This document shows positions 15,813 to 24,500 of a DNA stretch of 24,720 bases, in pieces. Numbering within the stretch: the first letter of the stretch is position 1; each line of letters begins with the position of its first letter. The position numbers were made by a program, and so were the translations under genes. Under the pieces are notes generated by a model, which saw only the letters and a list, made by a program, of their open reading frames with translations, was not told the origin of the DNA and ran no database searches. Origin of the DNA: Bacteroidaceae bacterium (GTDB taxonomy: Bacteria; Bacteroidota; Bacteroidia; Bacteroidales; Bacteroidaceae). Location of the stretch: the NCBI GenBank assembly GCA_017557475.1, contig JAFYYO010000054.1, positions 1 through 24,720 of the forward strand. Reading direction: 5' to 3'.

Positions 15813-17165
15813 ATGGAGACAAGACACGACTTTGGCAGCAAGATAGGAGCAGTTTTAGCGTCTGCAGGCTCAGCGGTAGGACTGGGCAACGTCTGGCGTT
15901 TTCCGACTGAAGTGGGCAACAATGGCGGCGCGGCTTTCATTTTCATTTACCTCCTTTGCATCGCTTTTATCGGTATTCCAGTGATGATGAGCGAGTTCCT
16001 CATCGGCAGACATACGCACACCAACACCATCTCGGCGTTTGCCAAACTTGCTCCCGGCAAGTGGTGGCGCATTGAGGGAATCGCGGGAGTGTTTGTCGCG
16101 TTCCTCATCCTCTCTTATTATATCGTCATCAGCGGCTGGACGCTCTTCTACCTCATCGAGTCCGTGGGAGGCAAGTTGCAAGCCGACAGAGACTACAGCG
16201 ACGTGTTCAACAACTTCGTTAGCAATCCTTGGATGCCAATCCTGATGGGCGTCGCCTTCATGGGACTCACGCATTTCATCATCGCCAGGGGTGTTCAATC
16301 GGGCATCGAGAAGTCGTCGAAGCTCATGATGCCGCTGCTTCTCTTTATTATCGGTATACTTGTGGTGTGCTCGTTCAGCATGCCTGGTTCTGCGAAAGGA
16401 CTGCGTTTCCTGCTTAAGCCAGACTTCTCAAAGCTGACGGCAGACGTGATCCTCAGCGCTGTAGGACAGGCCTTCTTCTCCCTCAGTCTTGCGATGGGCT
16501 GCCTTTGCACCTATGCTTCTTACTTCAGGCAGGACACCAACCTGCCGAAGACGGCTATGGGCGTGAGCGTCATCGATACGGTTGTGGCCATCCTGAGCGG
16601 TTTTATCATCTTCCCTGCAGTGTTCAGCGTGGAGGGCGTCAGCGTGGATGCAGGCCCTGGTCTGGTCTTCATCACACTGCCTAATGTGTTCAACATCGCC
16701 TTCCATCATGTCCCGATTCTCGGCTACATCTTCTCCGCATTCTTCTACTTATTGTTGCTCCTCGCAGCTCTCACCAGCGCGATTTCCCTTCACGAAAGTG
16801 TGACGGCATACGTTCTCGAAGCCTTCCATCTCTCACGCAAGAAGGCAGCAGCAGCCGTTTCCGTCGCTTGTATGTCGCTTGGCGTGATTTGTTCGTTGTC
16901 GTTTGGCGTTTTGAGCGGCCTGACACTCTTCGATATGAATATCTTCGAGCTGTTCGACTTCACCGCTTCGAAGATAATCCTTCCCATCGGAGGCATCATC
17001 ATCTGCCTCTTCACAGGCTGGTATCTCGACCGCAAGCTTGTTGAGAGCGAGTTGACGAACAACGGCAAGTTGCGCTTCAAGCTGTTCCGACTCTACTATT
17101 TCATCGTCCGTTATGTGGCTCCGCTTGCCATTGCGGCAGTCTTCGTGCAAGAGATTCTATCATGA
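15813..17165 (+). CDS. Sodium-dependent NSS-family (LeuT fold) symporter, copy 2
   Basis: Close paralogue of the preceding gene (450 residues) with the same signature, LASAGSAVGLGNVWRFPTEV, and MMSEFLIGR in TM2. Later segments such as VGQAFFSLSLAMGCLCTYASYF and DAGPGLVFITLPNVF are nearly identical to copy 1, pointing to tandem duplication. Its TM3-TM4 loop (KLQADRDYSDVF) lacks the heptamer-encoded insertion and so shows the ancestral length. The start is 14 nt after the stop of copy 1, and the TGA stop overlaps the next ATG (ATGA, 17162-17165), indicating translational coupling to the helix-hairpin-helix gene. The substrate is unknown; the pair might differ in specificity or form a redundant set. 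Confidence 0.93.
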   Translation: METRHDFGSKIGAVLASAGSAVGLGNVWRFPTEVGNNGGAAFIFIYLLCIAFIGIPVMMSEFLIGRHTHTNTISAFAKLAPGKWWRIEGIAGVFVAFLILSYYIVISGWTLFYLIESVGGKLQADRDYSDVFNNFVSNPWMPILMGVAFMGLTHFIIARGVQSGIEKSSKLMMPLLLFIIGILVVCSFSMPGSAKGLRFLLKPDFSKLTADVILSAVGQAFFSLSLAMGCLCTYASYFRQDTNLPKTAMGVSVIDTVVAILSGFIIFPAVFSVEGVSVDAGPGLVFITLPNVFNIAFHHVPILGYIFSAFFYLLLLLAALTSAISLHESVTAYVLEAFHLSRKKAAAAVSVACMSLGVICSLSFGVLSGLTLFDMNIFELFDFTASKIILPIGGIIICLFTGWYLDRKLVESELTNNGKLRFKLFRLYYFIVRYVAPLAIAAVFVQEILS

Positions 17166-18082
17166 AACGCCTGCCCACATTCACACAGTCACAACGCCGA
17201 GCCCTGCTCGTCATCGAGTGGGTTCTGCTGATAGGCATCATCGCGTTCTCGATTTGGAAAGCAATCCCCTCTGATTCTCCTGTGAAGGAGGAGAACGAAG
17301 AACAAAAATCATCCCCTTTAAGGGGCAGTTGGGTAGGGGAAGTTCCCAAGGAACAACCCTTCGAGACTTTCCCTTTCGACCCCAACACGGCTGACTCCAC
17401 GACCTTGCTTCGCTTGGGTCTTTCTCCTTGGCAGGTAAGGAGCATCTATCGCTATCGAGCCAAACATGGGCGCTATCACAAGCCTGATGACTTCAAGCGA
17501 CTGCCTGGTTTGACCAACGAGCAGTGGGACAGACTCATGCCACAAATAAGGATTTCGACGGAATTCCAGTATGTGGAATCGAAGCAGTCGTATCAAGAAT
17601 CTGTCGATGAAATGGAGGAAATTGAGGAGAAACTGGGTATGTCGTATGCCGCTCTGCGCGACACCAGCTATCATCAAGAGAAGATACGCCCAGGTCAGAC
17701 CATCGACATCAACACGGCAGATACGTCGCAACTGAAGAAGATCCCAGGCATCGCCTCTAAAAGGGCTGCCCGAATCGTTAATTATCGCAGGTCGCTTGGC
17801 GGCTTTGTCAATGTCGAGCAGGCGATGGAAGCCATCGAACTGCCCGATTCCGTCATGAAATACATGACCGTTTCGCAAGTTCCTGTCACTAAGATAAACG
17901 TCAACAAGCTCTCGGTTCAGCAGTTGATGAAGCACCCTTACCTCAACTTTTATCAGGCCAAAGCTATCTTCGAGCACCGCCAAAACAAGGGTGATTTGCA
18001 CACCATCGACGAGCTTTCTCGCCTCGAAGGCTTTCGCGCTACCGATATAGAGAGGCTTCGTCCCTACATTATATTCGAGTAG
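17162..18082 (+). CDS. Membrane-anchored protein with three helix-hairpin-helix (ComEA-like) domains
   Basis: Probably a DNA-binding protein held at the inner membrane with its domains outside; relatives include ComEA-type competence proteins, though a role in DNA uptake is only inferred. One N-terminal membrane helix (about residues 14-33, LLVIEWVLLIGIIAFSIW) is followed by three repeats of the HHH fold. These begin at residue 72 (FDPNTADSTTLLRLG), 181 (IDINTADTSQLKKIPGI) and 244 (KINVNKLSVQQLMKHPYL). The second is the most canonical, with PGIASKRAARIVNYR. A low-complexity linker at about 40-70 carries the segment KSSPLRGSWVGEV, which looks like a DNA repeat insertion. The ATG overlaps the symporter stop. 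The pairing with amino acid transporters is odd and may only reflect co-transcription. Confidence 0.85.
   Translation: MKRLPTFTQSQRRALLVIEWVLLIGIIAFSIWKAIPSDSPVKEENEEQKSSPLRGSWVGEVPKEQPFETFPFDPNTADSTTLLRLGLSPWQVRSIYRYRAKHGRYHKPDDFKRLPGLTNEQWDRLMPQIRISTEFQYVESKQSYQESVDEMEEIEEKLGMSYAALRDTSYHQEKIRPGQTIDINTADTSQLKKIPGIASKRAARIVNYRRSLGGFVNVEQAMEAIELPDSVMKYMTVSQVPVTKINVNKLSVQQLMKHPYLNFYQAKAIFEHRQNKGDLHTIDELSRLEGFRATDIERLRPYIIFE
17309..17339 (+). repeat. Palindromic repeat-like insertion in the coding sequence of the HHH gene
   Basis: The 13-bp palindrome CCCCTTTAAGGGG (17313-17325) is followed by CAGTTGGGTAGGGG. It is purine/pyrimidine-skewed and unlike the neighbouring codons, and it encodes SSPLRGSWVGE in a linker between the membrane helix and the first HHH domain. 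It resembles small palindromic elements that tolerate insertion within genes; its identity as a dispersed element is an inference. Confidence 0.45.
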
Positions 18083-18249
18083 TAAGCCGCCTATTCATGG
18101 CGTGTGGAGCGACGAAGCGTCAGTACTCCATAGTCTTAACGTAGGGTTACTTCAGTCACACCGTGTTGGTACTCGAGTACCTCCCTGTGAGGACTGCAGT
18201 ACTAGCGTGCTTGGACTGGCAACTAGGCTGGCTCTTCCGACAGACTTCG
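18083..18249. other. Convergent intergenic region with a strong inverted repeat and a degenerate 18-bp unit
   Basis: No gene fits in these 167 bases between the HHH gene (+) and the GH115 gene (-). There is a perfect 14-bp palindrome, GGTACTCGAGTACC (18168-18181), flanked symmetrically by CAGTC (18153-18157) and GACTG (18192-18196), so an extended stem-loop can form in transcripts of either strand. At 18221, AACTAGGCTGGCT resembles the left two-thirds of the 18-bp unit of arrays A-C with one base missing. No T-run terminator was seen. A two-way terminator role for the inverted repeat is plausible but unproven. Confidence 0.5.
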
Positions 18250-21200
18250 CTACCTTGCCAGCTTCACGACACTGCCGTCAGGACGACGCATGACATAGAC
18301 GCCTTTGTTTCTTCCCCTGGAAGGGAGACTTCCTATCTTGTAGCCATTGAGGTCGTAGACCTCTTCTTCCTTCAAGGAAGACTTGTAAGTGGGCTTGATT
18401 GCATCTGGGTCTTCCTGAGCATCAATGCGTTGCAGACGGAAGTGGTCCACTTTGAACCAGCCGTGACTGTCGTTTGTGGAGCGAGTTCCGTCGGTCTTGA
18501 AGTTGCTTGTTCTGATGCCGAGTTTCAGGCTTTCGCCGTCCTTGAGCGTCACCATCACAGCCATCGGATGGAGCGTCATCTTGCCTGAACTGGAAGGGCT
18601 ATACCCTGCGAAGGTGTTCGTCTCGCCCGATGTGAGCATCGACGACAGGTAATCGCTTTCTGCACCATAGTATTGCACGTTCTTGTTGGCAAAGAGTCGG
18701 CAGTTCGCCATCTTGTCTGTCTGTGTGCCGAGCAGGCAGGTGACGAGATAAGTGCCTGCTCCGAGCTTGGATGCAGCAATGGTCTGCGAGAGTTCATACG
18801 TGTTTGGCATAGGCTTGGAACTCGCCCAATAGATATTGATACCGTATCTGTGCTTGGCATCCTGGTTGATGCCCCAAGAGTTGCCACTCATCGTGCCCGT
18901 CGCTTTCCAGCCCCTGGGAACGCCGCGAACCAAGCCTCCTTGTGGATTGAGAGCATTGTTGTTGCCGTACTCGAAGTCGGGATTTGTGAGGAGGCTCGTG
19001 AGGTCTTCCGTCCCAGCACTGAAGGGAATGCTTGCAACGGCACTGACGCAGAGGCCTGGATCCATGAAGCTGACGCGAACGCTGACCGTCTTGTCTTCCG
19101 TGCTCGTGTAGTGAACGGCTACGGGATAGTAGCCTTGTGCCACCGTCTCGTCCCAAGTGTCGGTCATTGCCGAGACCTTAATGGAGAGAACGGAAGCGGC
19201 CTTTCCATCGACAGAAACGCCTGCTCTCAAGTCGTAGGAAGTGTTGATGGGGAACGTGGGCAGGCAACGAACCTGGATGACATTAAGGCCTTTCTGAACA
19301 GGCAATGTGTATTCGGCGTAAGGAGCATCGTTGGCAGACGTATAAGCCTGCATGTCGAGCGGCCAGACAGTTGCTGTCGTGCCTTCTATGCCAAGTCCCT
19401 CTAACGTCTTCACCGTGGAAGAGGCGTTGGTATAACTGCCACCTGCGAGGATTGTGATGTTGGGCTGCAGGATGCTGCTCTCTTGCTCAGCCACATCGTC
19501 GGCAGTCGCAACGGCGGGCATCAGGTGCTGGCTCCAGTTGTTCGGCTTGTAGTCCATCATGCCTTGCCACTTGCCGCTGGCAATGCCTGTGTTGTATTTC
19601 GTGGTAAGCGTCTTTATTTCTTCGAAAGCATTCTGTGCTGCGGTGGAGTATGAGAGTGCCTTCTCTTCCTGCCCAGCCCAAGCATAAAGGAAACTCTGGC
19701 GTGCTCGCAGCAGCTTGATGTTCTGGTCGGTGCAGGCACAGACAGGGTACTCGATGAGTTCGTAGTAAGCATTGCGAAGTGAAGAAGGAATGCGCGAGCG
19801 CAAAGCTACCGTCTTCTGATAGAGGTCTTGATACTCTTCGATGCGGGCATCAATCTCTGCATTCGAGTGGTCGAAGTGGCAAAGCTGTACATGCTCAGGC
19901 TTTGCTGCGATGCCGAGGCGATAGTAACCCATCTTTATCTCGTTGATGTCGTCGGCAACATCCTCGCCAAAGGTTCGTGCCGCCCAGTCGCGAGTGTAGA
20001 GATGAGCTTGCTCGGGTTGCCAGCTATTGATGTCCCAAGCGAGGTCCATGCAGAACTCCAATTCCTCTTCGCCTGGCTTGATGTCACCTACATTGATAAT
20101 CCATTGATCGCGCACGCCTTGGTCGTAAGCCTTGCAGAGTTCGTAGCTGCAAAGTGAGGGCGAGAGTGTGCTGAGCCAAAGGTAGGAGGCGGGAGAACCC
20201 CAATAGGAGATGTGATAGTAGATGGCGTTGCCGCCGCTGCGAGCCTGCTCGGCAGGAGTCGGCATCTGGCGGATGTAGCCGTGATTGTCGTCAACCCACA
20301 TCAGCGTAACATCCTCAGGAACTTGCAGGCCGGCGTTGTAGCAGGTGAGTACTTCCTTGTAGGGAATGAAGATTTGCGGAATGGTTGTCGGGTCGCCGAT
20401 GCTGTCGGCAAGCAGTTGGCGCTGGTAGGCAATGATGTCCGTCAGAGCAGCCACTCGCTCTTCTGTCGTGTTATATCCGTTGATGCCGCTGTCGTGAATG
20501 CCGCGCATGCCAAGCGTGTAGATGGCGTTCTTGCCGCGGCTTTCGCCCACGCGCTCTGCCCAATAGCGTTTTATCATGTCCTGGTTGGAGTGCCAAACCC
20601 AGTCCTCGTTGCCGTGACCGCCGAACTTGTCGCCCGTCTTGCCCCATTCGTATTCATTGTCGCGAAGCATCTGTTCGCAGTGGCTGGAGCCCATGTAGAT
20701 GTCGTACTTCATGATGAGAGGGATGTTTGTCTTCTCGAACCAGAAGGCTCGCGAGCCTGCATGCATGGCTGGCCAAAGCGTGTTGGCACGGAGGCGGAGC
20801 AGCAACTCCATGATGGCGGCGTAGGTCTTGGGACCGAAGTTATTGAGGTTCGTGTCCATCTTCTTCGCTGCCCAGGGACGCAGGCCGTAGTCCTCGTCGT
20901 TGAGGAAGATGCCGCGGAACTTGACGGAGGGAGTGCCGGAGATGTATCTGCCAGGCGTCACATAGAGTTGCGTCTTGGTGGTTGGCGTGACGTCTGCCCA
21001 CCAAATCCAAGGCGAAACGCCCATCATACGGCTGAGGTGGAACATGCCGTATGCAGTTGCACGAGGATGTGCGCCGAAGATGACGAGCGCCTTTGCCACG
21101 CCTTCCATCGGATTGTCGATGACTTGCATGCCGAAAGCTTCCCACTTGCCCACGACATCGCTCACGTCAATCTTGCCGTCGGCGATGAGTTGGTCGATGT

Positions 21201-21498
21201 GGCTCGACTGCCCGATAGTGCCAACGATGATGGGGTTCTTCAATGTAGTAGGCTCCGTCTTGTACTTCATGAACGTCTTCTTCGTGACTGCCTTGAGGTC
21301 GGAAAGCAGACAATCGATGACCGTAGTCACTACCTCGGCATCCTGATCATCGTAGAGCAGAATGGCTTTGTCGGTAGCCATCGAACCGGCAATAGTGAAA
21401 CAGCCGTCAACAGGAGAGGTAACGATCTGCAGATCATCTGCCTTTGCTCCCATCGCAAAGAGCATGAGAAGCAGAGTCAATAGGGATTTTGTTTTCAT
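18250..21498 (-). CDS. Secreted GH115-family alpha-glucuronidase, downstream copy
   Basis: GH115 enzymes remove (4-O-methyl-)glucuronic acid side chains from xylan and related plant polysaccharides. The 1082-residue protein has a signal peptide (MKTKSLLTLLLMLFAMGAKA). Family landmarks are KFRGIFLNDEDYGLRPW (about residues 188-204), ELLLRLRANTLWPAM (about 228-242), DIYMGSSHCEQM (about 264-275) and VTLMWVDDNHGYIRQ. After the catalytic and helical parts (to about 640) come a beta-domain (about 680-830) and a carbohydrate-binding-like beta-sandwich (about 835-1035, NPDFEYGNNNALNPQGG onward). It ends in a Prevotella-type tail (YDLNGYKIG....KGVYVMRRPDG), which carries extra residues relative to the neighbouring copy. 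It is longer than a minimal GH115 because of the C-terminal modules. It lies 21 nt after its paralogue's stop, in one operon. Confidence 0.9.
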   Translation of the reverse strand: MKTKSLLTLLLMLFAMGAKADDLQIVTSPVDGCFTIAGSMATDKAILLYDDQDAEVVTTVIDCLLSDLKAVTKKTFMKYKTEPTTLKNPIIVGTIGQSSHIDQLIADGKIDVSDVVGKWEAFGMQVIDNPMEGVAKALVIFGAHPRATAYGMFHLSRMMGVSPWIWWADVTPTTKTQLYVTPGRYISGTPSVKFRGIFLNDEDYGLRPWAAKKMDTNLNNFGPKTYAAIMELLLRLRANTLWPAMHAGSRAFWFEKTNIPLIMKYDIYMGSSHCEQMLRDNEYEWGKTGDKFGGHGNEDWVWHSNQDMIKRYWAERVGESRGKNAIYTLGMRGIHDSGINGYNTTEERVAALTDIIAYQRQLLADSIGDPTTIPQIFIPYKEVLTCYNAGLQVPEDVTLMWVDDNHGYIRQMPTPAEQARSGGNAIYYHISYWGSPASYLWLSTLSPSLCSYELCKAYDQGVRDQWIINVGDIKPGEEELEFCMDLAWDINSWQPEQAHLYTRDWAARTFGEDVADDINEIKMGYYRLGIAAKPEHVQLCHFDHSNAEIDARIEEYQDLYQKTVALRSRIPSSLRNAYYELIEYPVCACTDQNIKLLRARQSFLYAWAGQEEKALSYSTAAQNAFEEIKTLTTKYNTGIASGKWQGMMDYKPNNWSQHLMPAVATADDVAEQESSILQPNITILAGGSYTNASSTVKTLEGLGIEGTTATVWPLDMQAYTSANDAPYAEYTLPVQKGLNVIQVRCLPTFPINTSYDLRAGVSVDGKAASVLSIKVSAMTDTWDETVAQGYYPVAVHYTSTEDKTVSVRVSFMDPGLCVSAVASIPFSAGTEDLTSLLTNPDFEYGNNNALNPQGGLVRGVPRGWKATGTMSGNSWGINQDAKHRYGINIYWASSKPMPNTYELSQTIAASKLGAGTYLVTCLLGTQTDKMANCRLFANKNVQYYGAESDYLSSMLTSGETNTFAGYSPSSSGKMTLHPMAVMVTLKDGESLKLGIRTSNFKTDGTRSTNDSHGWFKVDHFRLQRIDAQEDPDAIKPTYKSSLKEEEVYDLNGYKIGSLPSRGRNKGVYVMRRPDGSVVKLAR

Positions 21499-21519
21499 TA
21501 TCTATGTGTTTTATGTGAT

Positions 21520-24500
21520 TTAGTTCCTTTTGATAAGTCTTTTCTTTCCGTCTTTGATGTAGATGCCGCTTGGCAATTGGCCACTTCCCACTTTGCGTCC
21601 CAACAAGTCATAAACAGCTCCCTCACTTGCTTCCCATGAAGAGGATTGGAAGTTCTTTATGCTTGTCGGGTCTTCTGCATTGATGCGTTGGATGCGGAAG
21701 TGATCCACCTTGAAGCATCCATGATTGTTACTGGTGACGCGTGAACCGTCGGCTCTGTGGTTGCTGGTACGAATGCCAAGCTTCAAATCTTCACCTTCAA
21801 CGATGCTCACAATGACCTCCATAGGCTTTAGAATCATTCTGCCGTCGCCTGAACCGACGTAACTGGCAAAGGTTCGCGTTTCGCCTGAGGTGAAGACGCT
21901 TGATACGTAGTCGCTCTCTTTGCCGTAGTATTGCACGATATCATTGGCAAAAAGACGACAAGTGCCCAGTTTGTCCTTGAGTACACCCAGCAAGCAGCTG
22001 ACCAGATATGTGCCTGGCTCTATATTGTTAGCAGGGATGGTTTGCGAGAGTTCATAGACTTCTGGCATCGGAGTGCTCGTTGCCCAATAGACATTGATGC
22101 CGTATATCTGCTTGGCATCCTGGTTTACTCCCCATGAATTGCCTTTCATCTTGCCGGTTGCTGTCCAGCCTTTGGGCACGCCTCGACCTGTATTGCCTTG
22201 CGGATTGAGTGATCCCGAGGAGTTGTATTCGAAGTCTGCATTCGTCAGAAGTGTTGTCGTCAAGTCTTGTGCATCACTTCCAAAGGAAATACTTGCCAAG
22301 GCACACACGGTTGAGCCCGGGTCCATGAAATAGACGCGAACAGGCACTGTCTGGTCCTTCGTGCTGGTGTAGTGAACGGCAGCACGCAGGTAGCCTTGCA
22401 CAACGGTCTCGTCCCATGGAGTCGTCATTGCCGTCGTCTTGACGGAAAGGACTGTAGGCGTGTTCCCATTGACAGAGATGCCGACTCTCAAATCGTACGA
22501 AGTGTTGAGGGGGAAGGTCGGCAGGCAGCGCACTTGTATGACGTTGAGTCCTTTCTGCACAGGTACCGAGTATTCTGCGTAAGGTGCCTGTGAACAAGAA
22601 GTATATGCAGTCAGGTCTAATGGCCAAACCGTTGCCGTGCTTCCTGCAAGGCCTAATCCCGTCAGGCTGACTACGCTGCTGCTTGCATTTTGGTAGTTGC
22701 CTCCAGGAAGAATCGTGATGTTCGGCTGAACGATAGTACTTGTGATGTCAGAAACATCGGCTGCCGAGGCAACGTTGGGCATTAGGTGCTGGCTCATGTT
22801 GTTCGGCTTGTAGCTCATCATGTAGTTCCATTTGCCTCCTGCAATGCCGGTATTGAACTTGTCGGTCATCGTGACAATCTCGTCGAAGGCCGTTTGTGCG
22901 GCAGTCGAATAGGAGAGTGCCTTTTCGCCTTGTCCTGCCCATGCATAGACGAAGCTCTGCCTTCCTCGCAGGATCTTGATGTTCTGGTCGGCACAACCAC
23001 ACACGGGATACTCGATGAGTTCATAGTAAGCATCTTGCAGGGAAACTGGTATGCGGTTGCGCAGCGCCTTTACCTTATTATATATATATTGATATTCTTC
23101 GATGCGTGCGTCGATTTGTGCGTTGGAATGGTCGAAGTAGCAGAGGTGGACATGTTCAGGTTTGGCTGCGATGCCGAGGCGATAGTAGGCCTGTTTAATC
23201 TCGCTTATTTCATCGGCATATTCCTCGCCAAAGGTCCTTTCTGCCCATGCCCGGGTGTATTTGTAGGCTTCCTCGGGAGGCCAGCTATTGATGTCCCAAG
23301 CCAGGTCCATGCAGAACTCCAGTTCTTCTTCGGCAGGCTTGATGTCGCCTACGTTTATAATCCATTGGTTGCGCATGCTTTGACTATAGGCTTTGCTGAG
23401 TTCGTAGCTGCATAGTGAGGGCGAGATGGTGCTGAGCCAGAGATAGCCGGCAGGCGTGCCCCAATAGGAGAGGTGATAGTAGATGGCGTTGCCGCCAGAA
23501 CGGGCTTGCTCTTCTGGTGTGGGCATCTGGCGTATGTAGCCGTGATTGTCATCTACCCACATCAGCGTGACATCCTCGGGTACTTGAAGGCCGGCATTGT
23601 ATGCTTCGAGCACCTCTTTGTAGGGGATGAAGATTTGTGGAACGGTGGTCGGGTCGCCGATGCTGTCTGCGATGAGTTGTCTTTGATGTGCAATGATGTC
23701 GGTCAGCGCAGCGACTTTCTCTTCGAGGGTGTTGTAGCCGTTCATGCCAGCATCGTGTACGGCTCGCATTCCCAGCGTATAGATGCCGTTCTTGTCTTTA
23801 CTTTCACTGATGCGAGCAGCCCAGTAGCGCATAATCATCTCTTTGTTCGAGTGCCAAACCCAGTCCTCGTCGCGATGACCTCCGAAGCGTTCCCACTCGT
23901 ACTCATTGTTGCAGAGCATCTGTTCACAGTGGCTGGAGCCCATGTAGATGTCGTACTTCATGATGAGAGGAATGTTTGTCTTCTCATACCAGAACGCTCT
24001 TGAGCCTGGGTGCATAGCGGGCCAAAGCGTATTTGCCCGCAAGCGCAGCAGAAGTTCCATAATGACGGCGTACGTCTTGGGACCGAAGTTGCCCAGATCT
24101 GTATCGAGATTCCTTGCTCCCCAAGGACGTAAGCCCCAGTCCTCGTCGTTGACGAAGATGCCACGGAACTTGACAGAGGGTGTGCCGACAACCGTCTTGC
24201 CAGGGGTAACATAGAGTTGCGTCTTGACGGCAGGTGTGACGTCTGCCCACCATACCCAAGGCGAGACACCCATCAGCTTGCTGAGCTCGAACATGCCGTA
24301 GGCAGTGCTGCGGGGCTGTGAACCATAGATGACAAGAGCGCGCCCCACTCCTTCCATCGGATTGTCGATGACTTGCAGACCGTATGCTTCCCATTTGCCC
24401 ACGACGTCGCTCACGTCGAGCTTGCCGTCCTGGATGAGCTGGTCGATGTGGCTCGACTGACCAATTGTGCCGACAATGATGGGGCTTTTGTGCGAAGAGG

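Noticed and set aside
20212..21483. 423-codon open frame on the plus strand inside the GH115 gene
   Set aside because: A compositional shadow: a similar shadow (22786-23415, 23473-24003) appears opposite the paralogous gene, as expected from shared codons, and the real GH115 domains lie on the minus strand.
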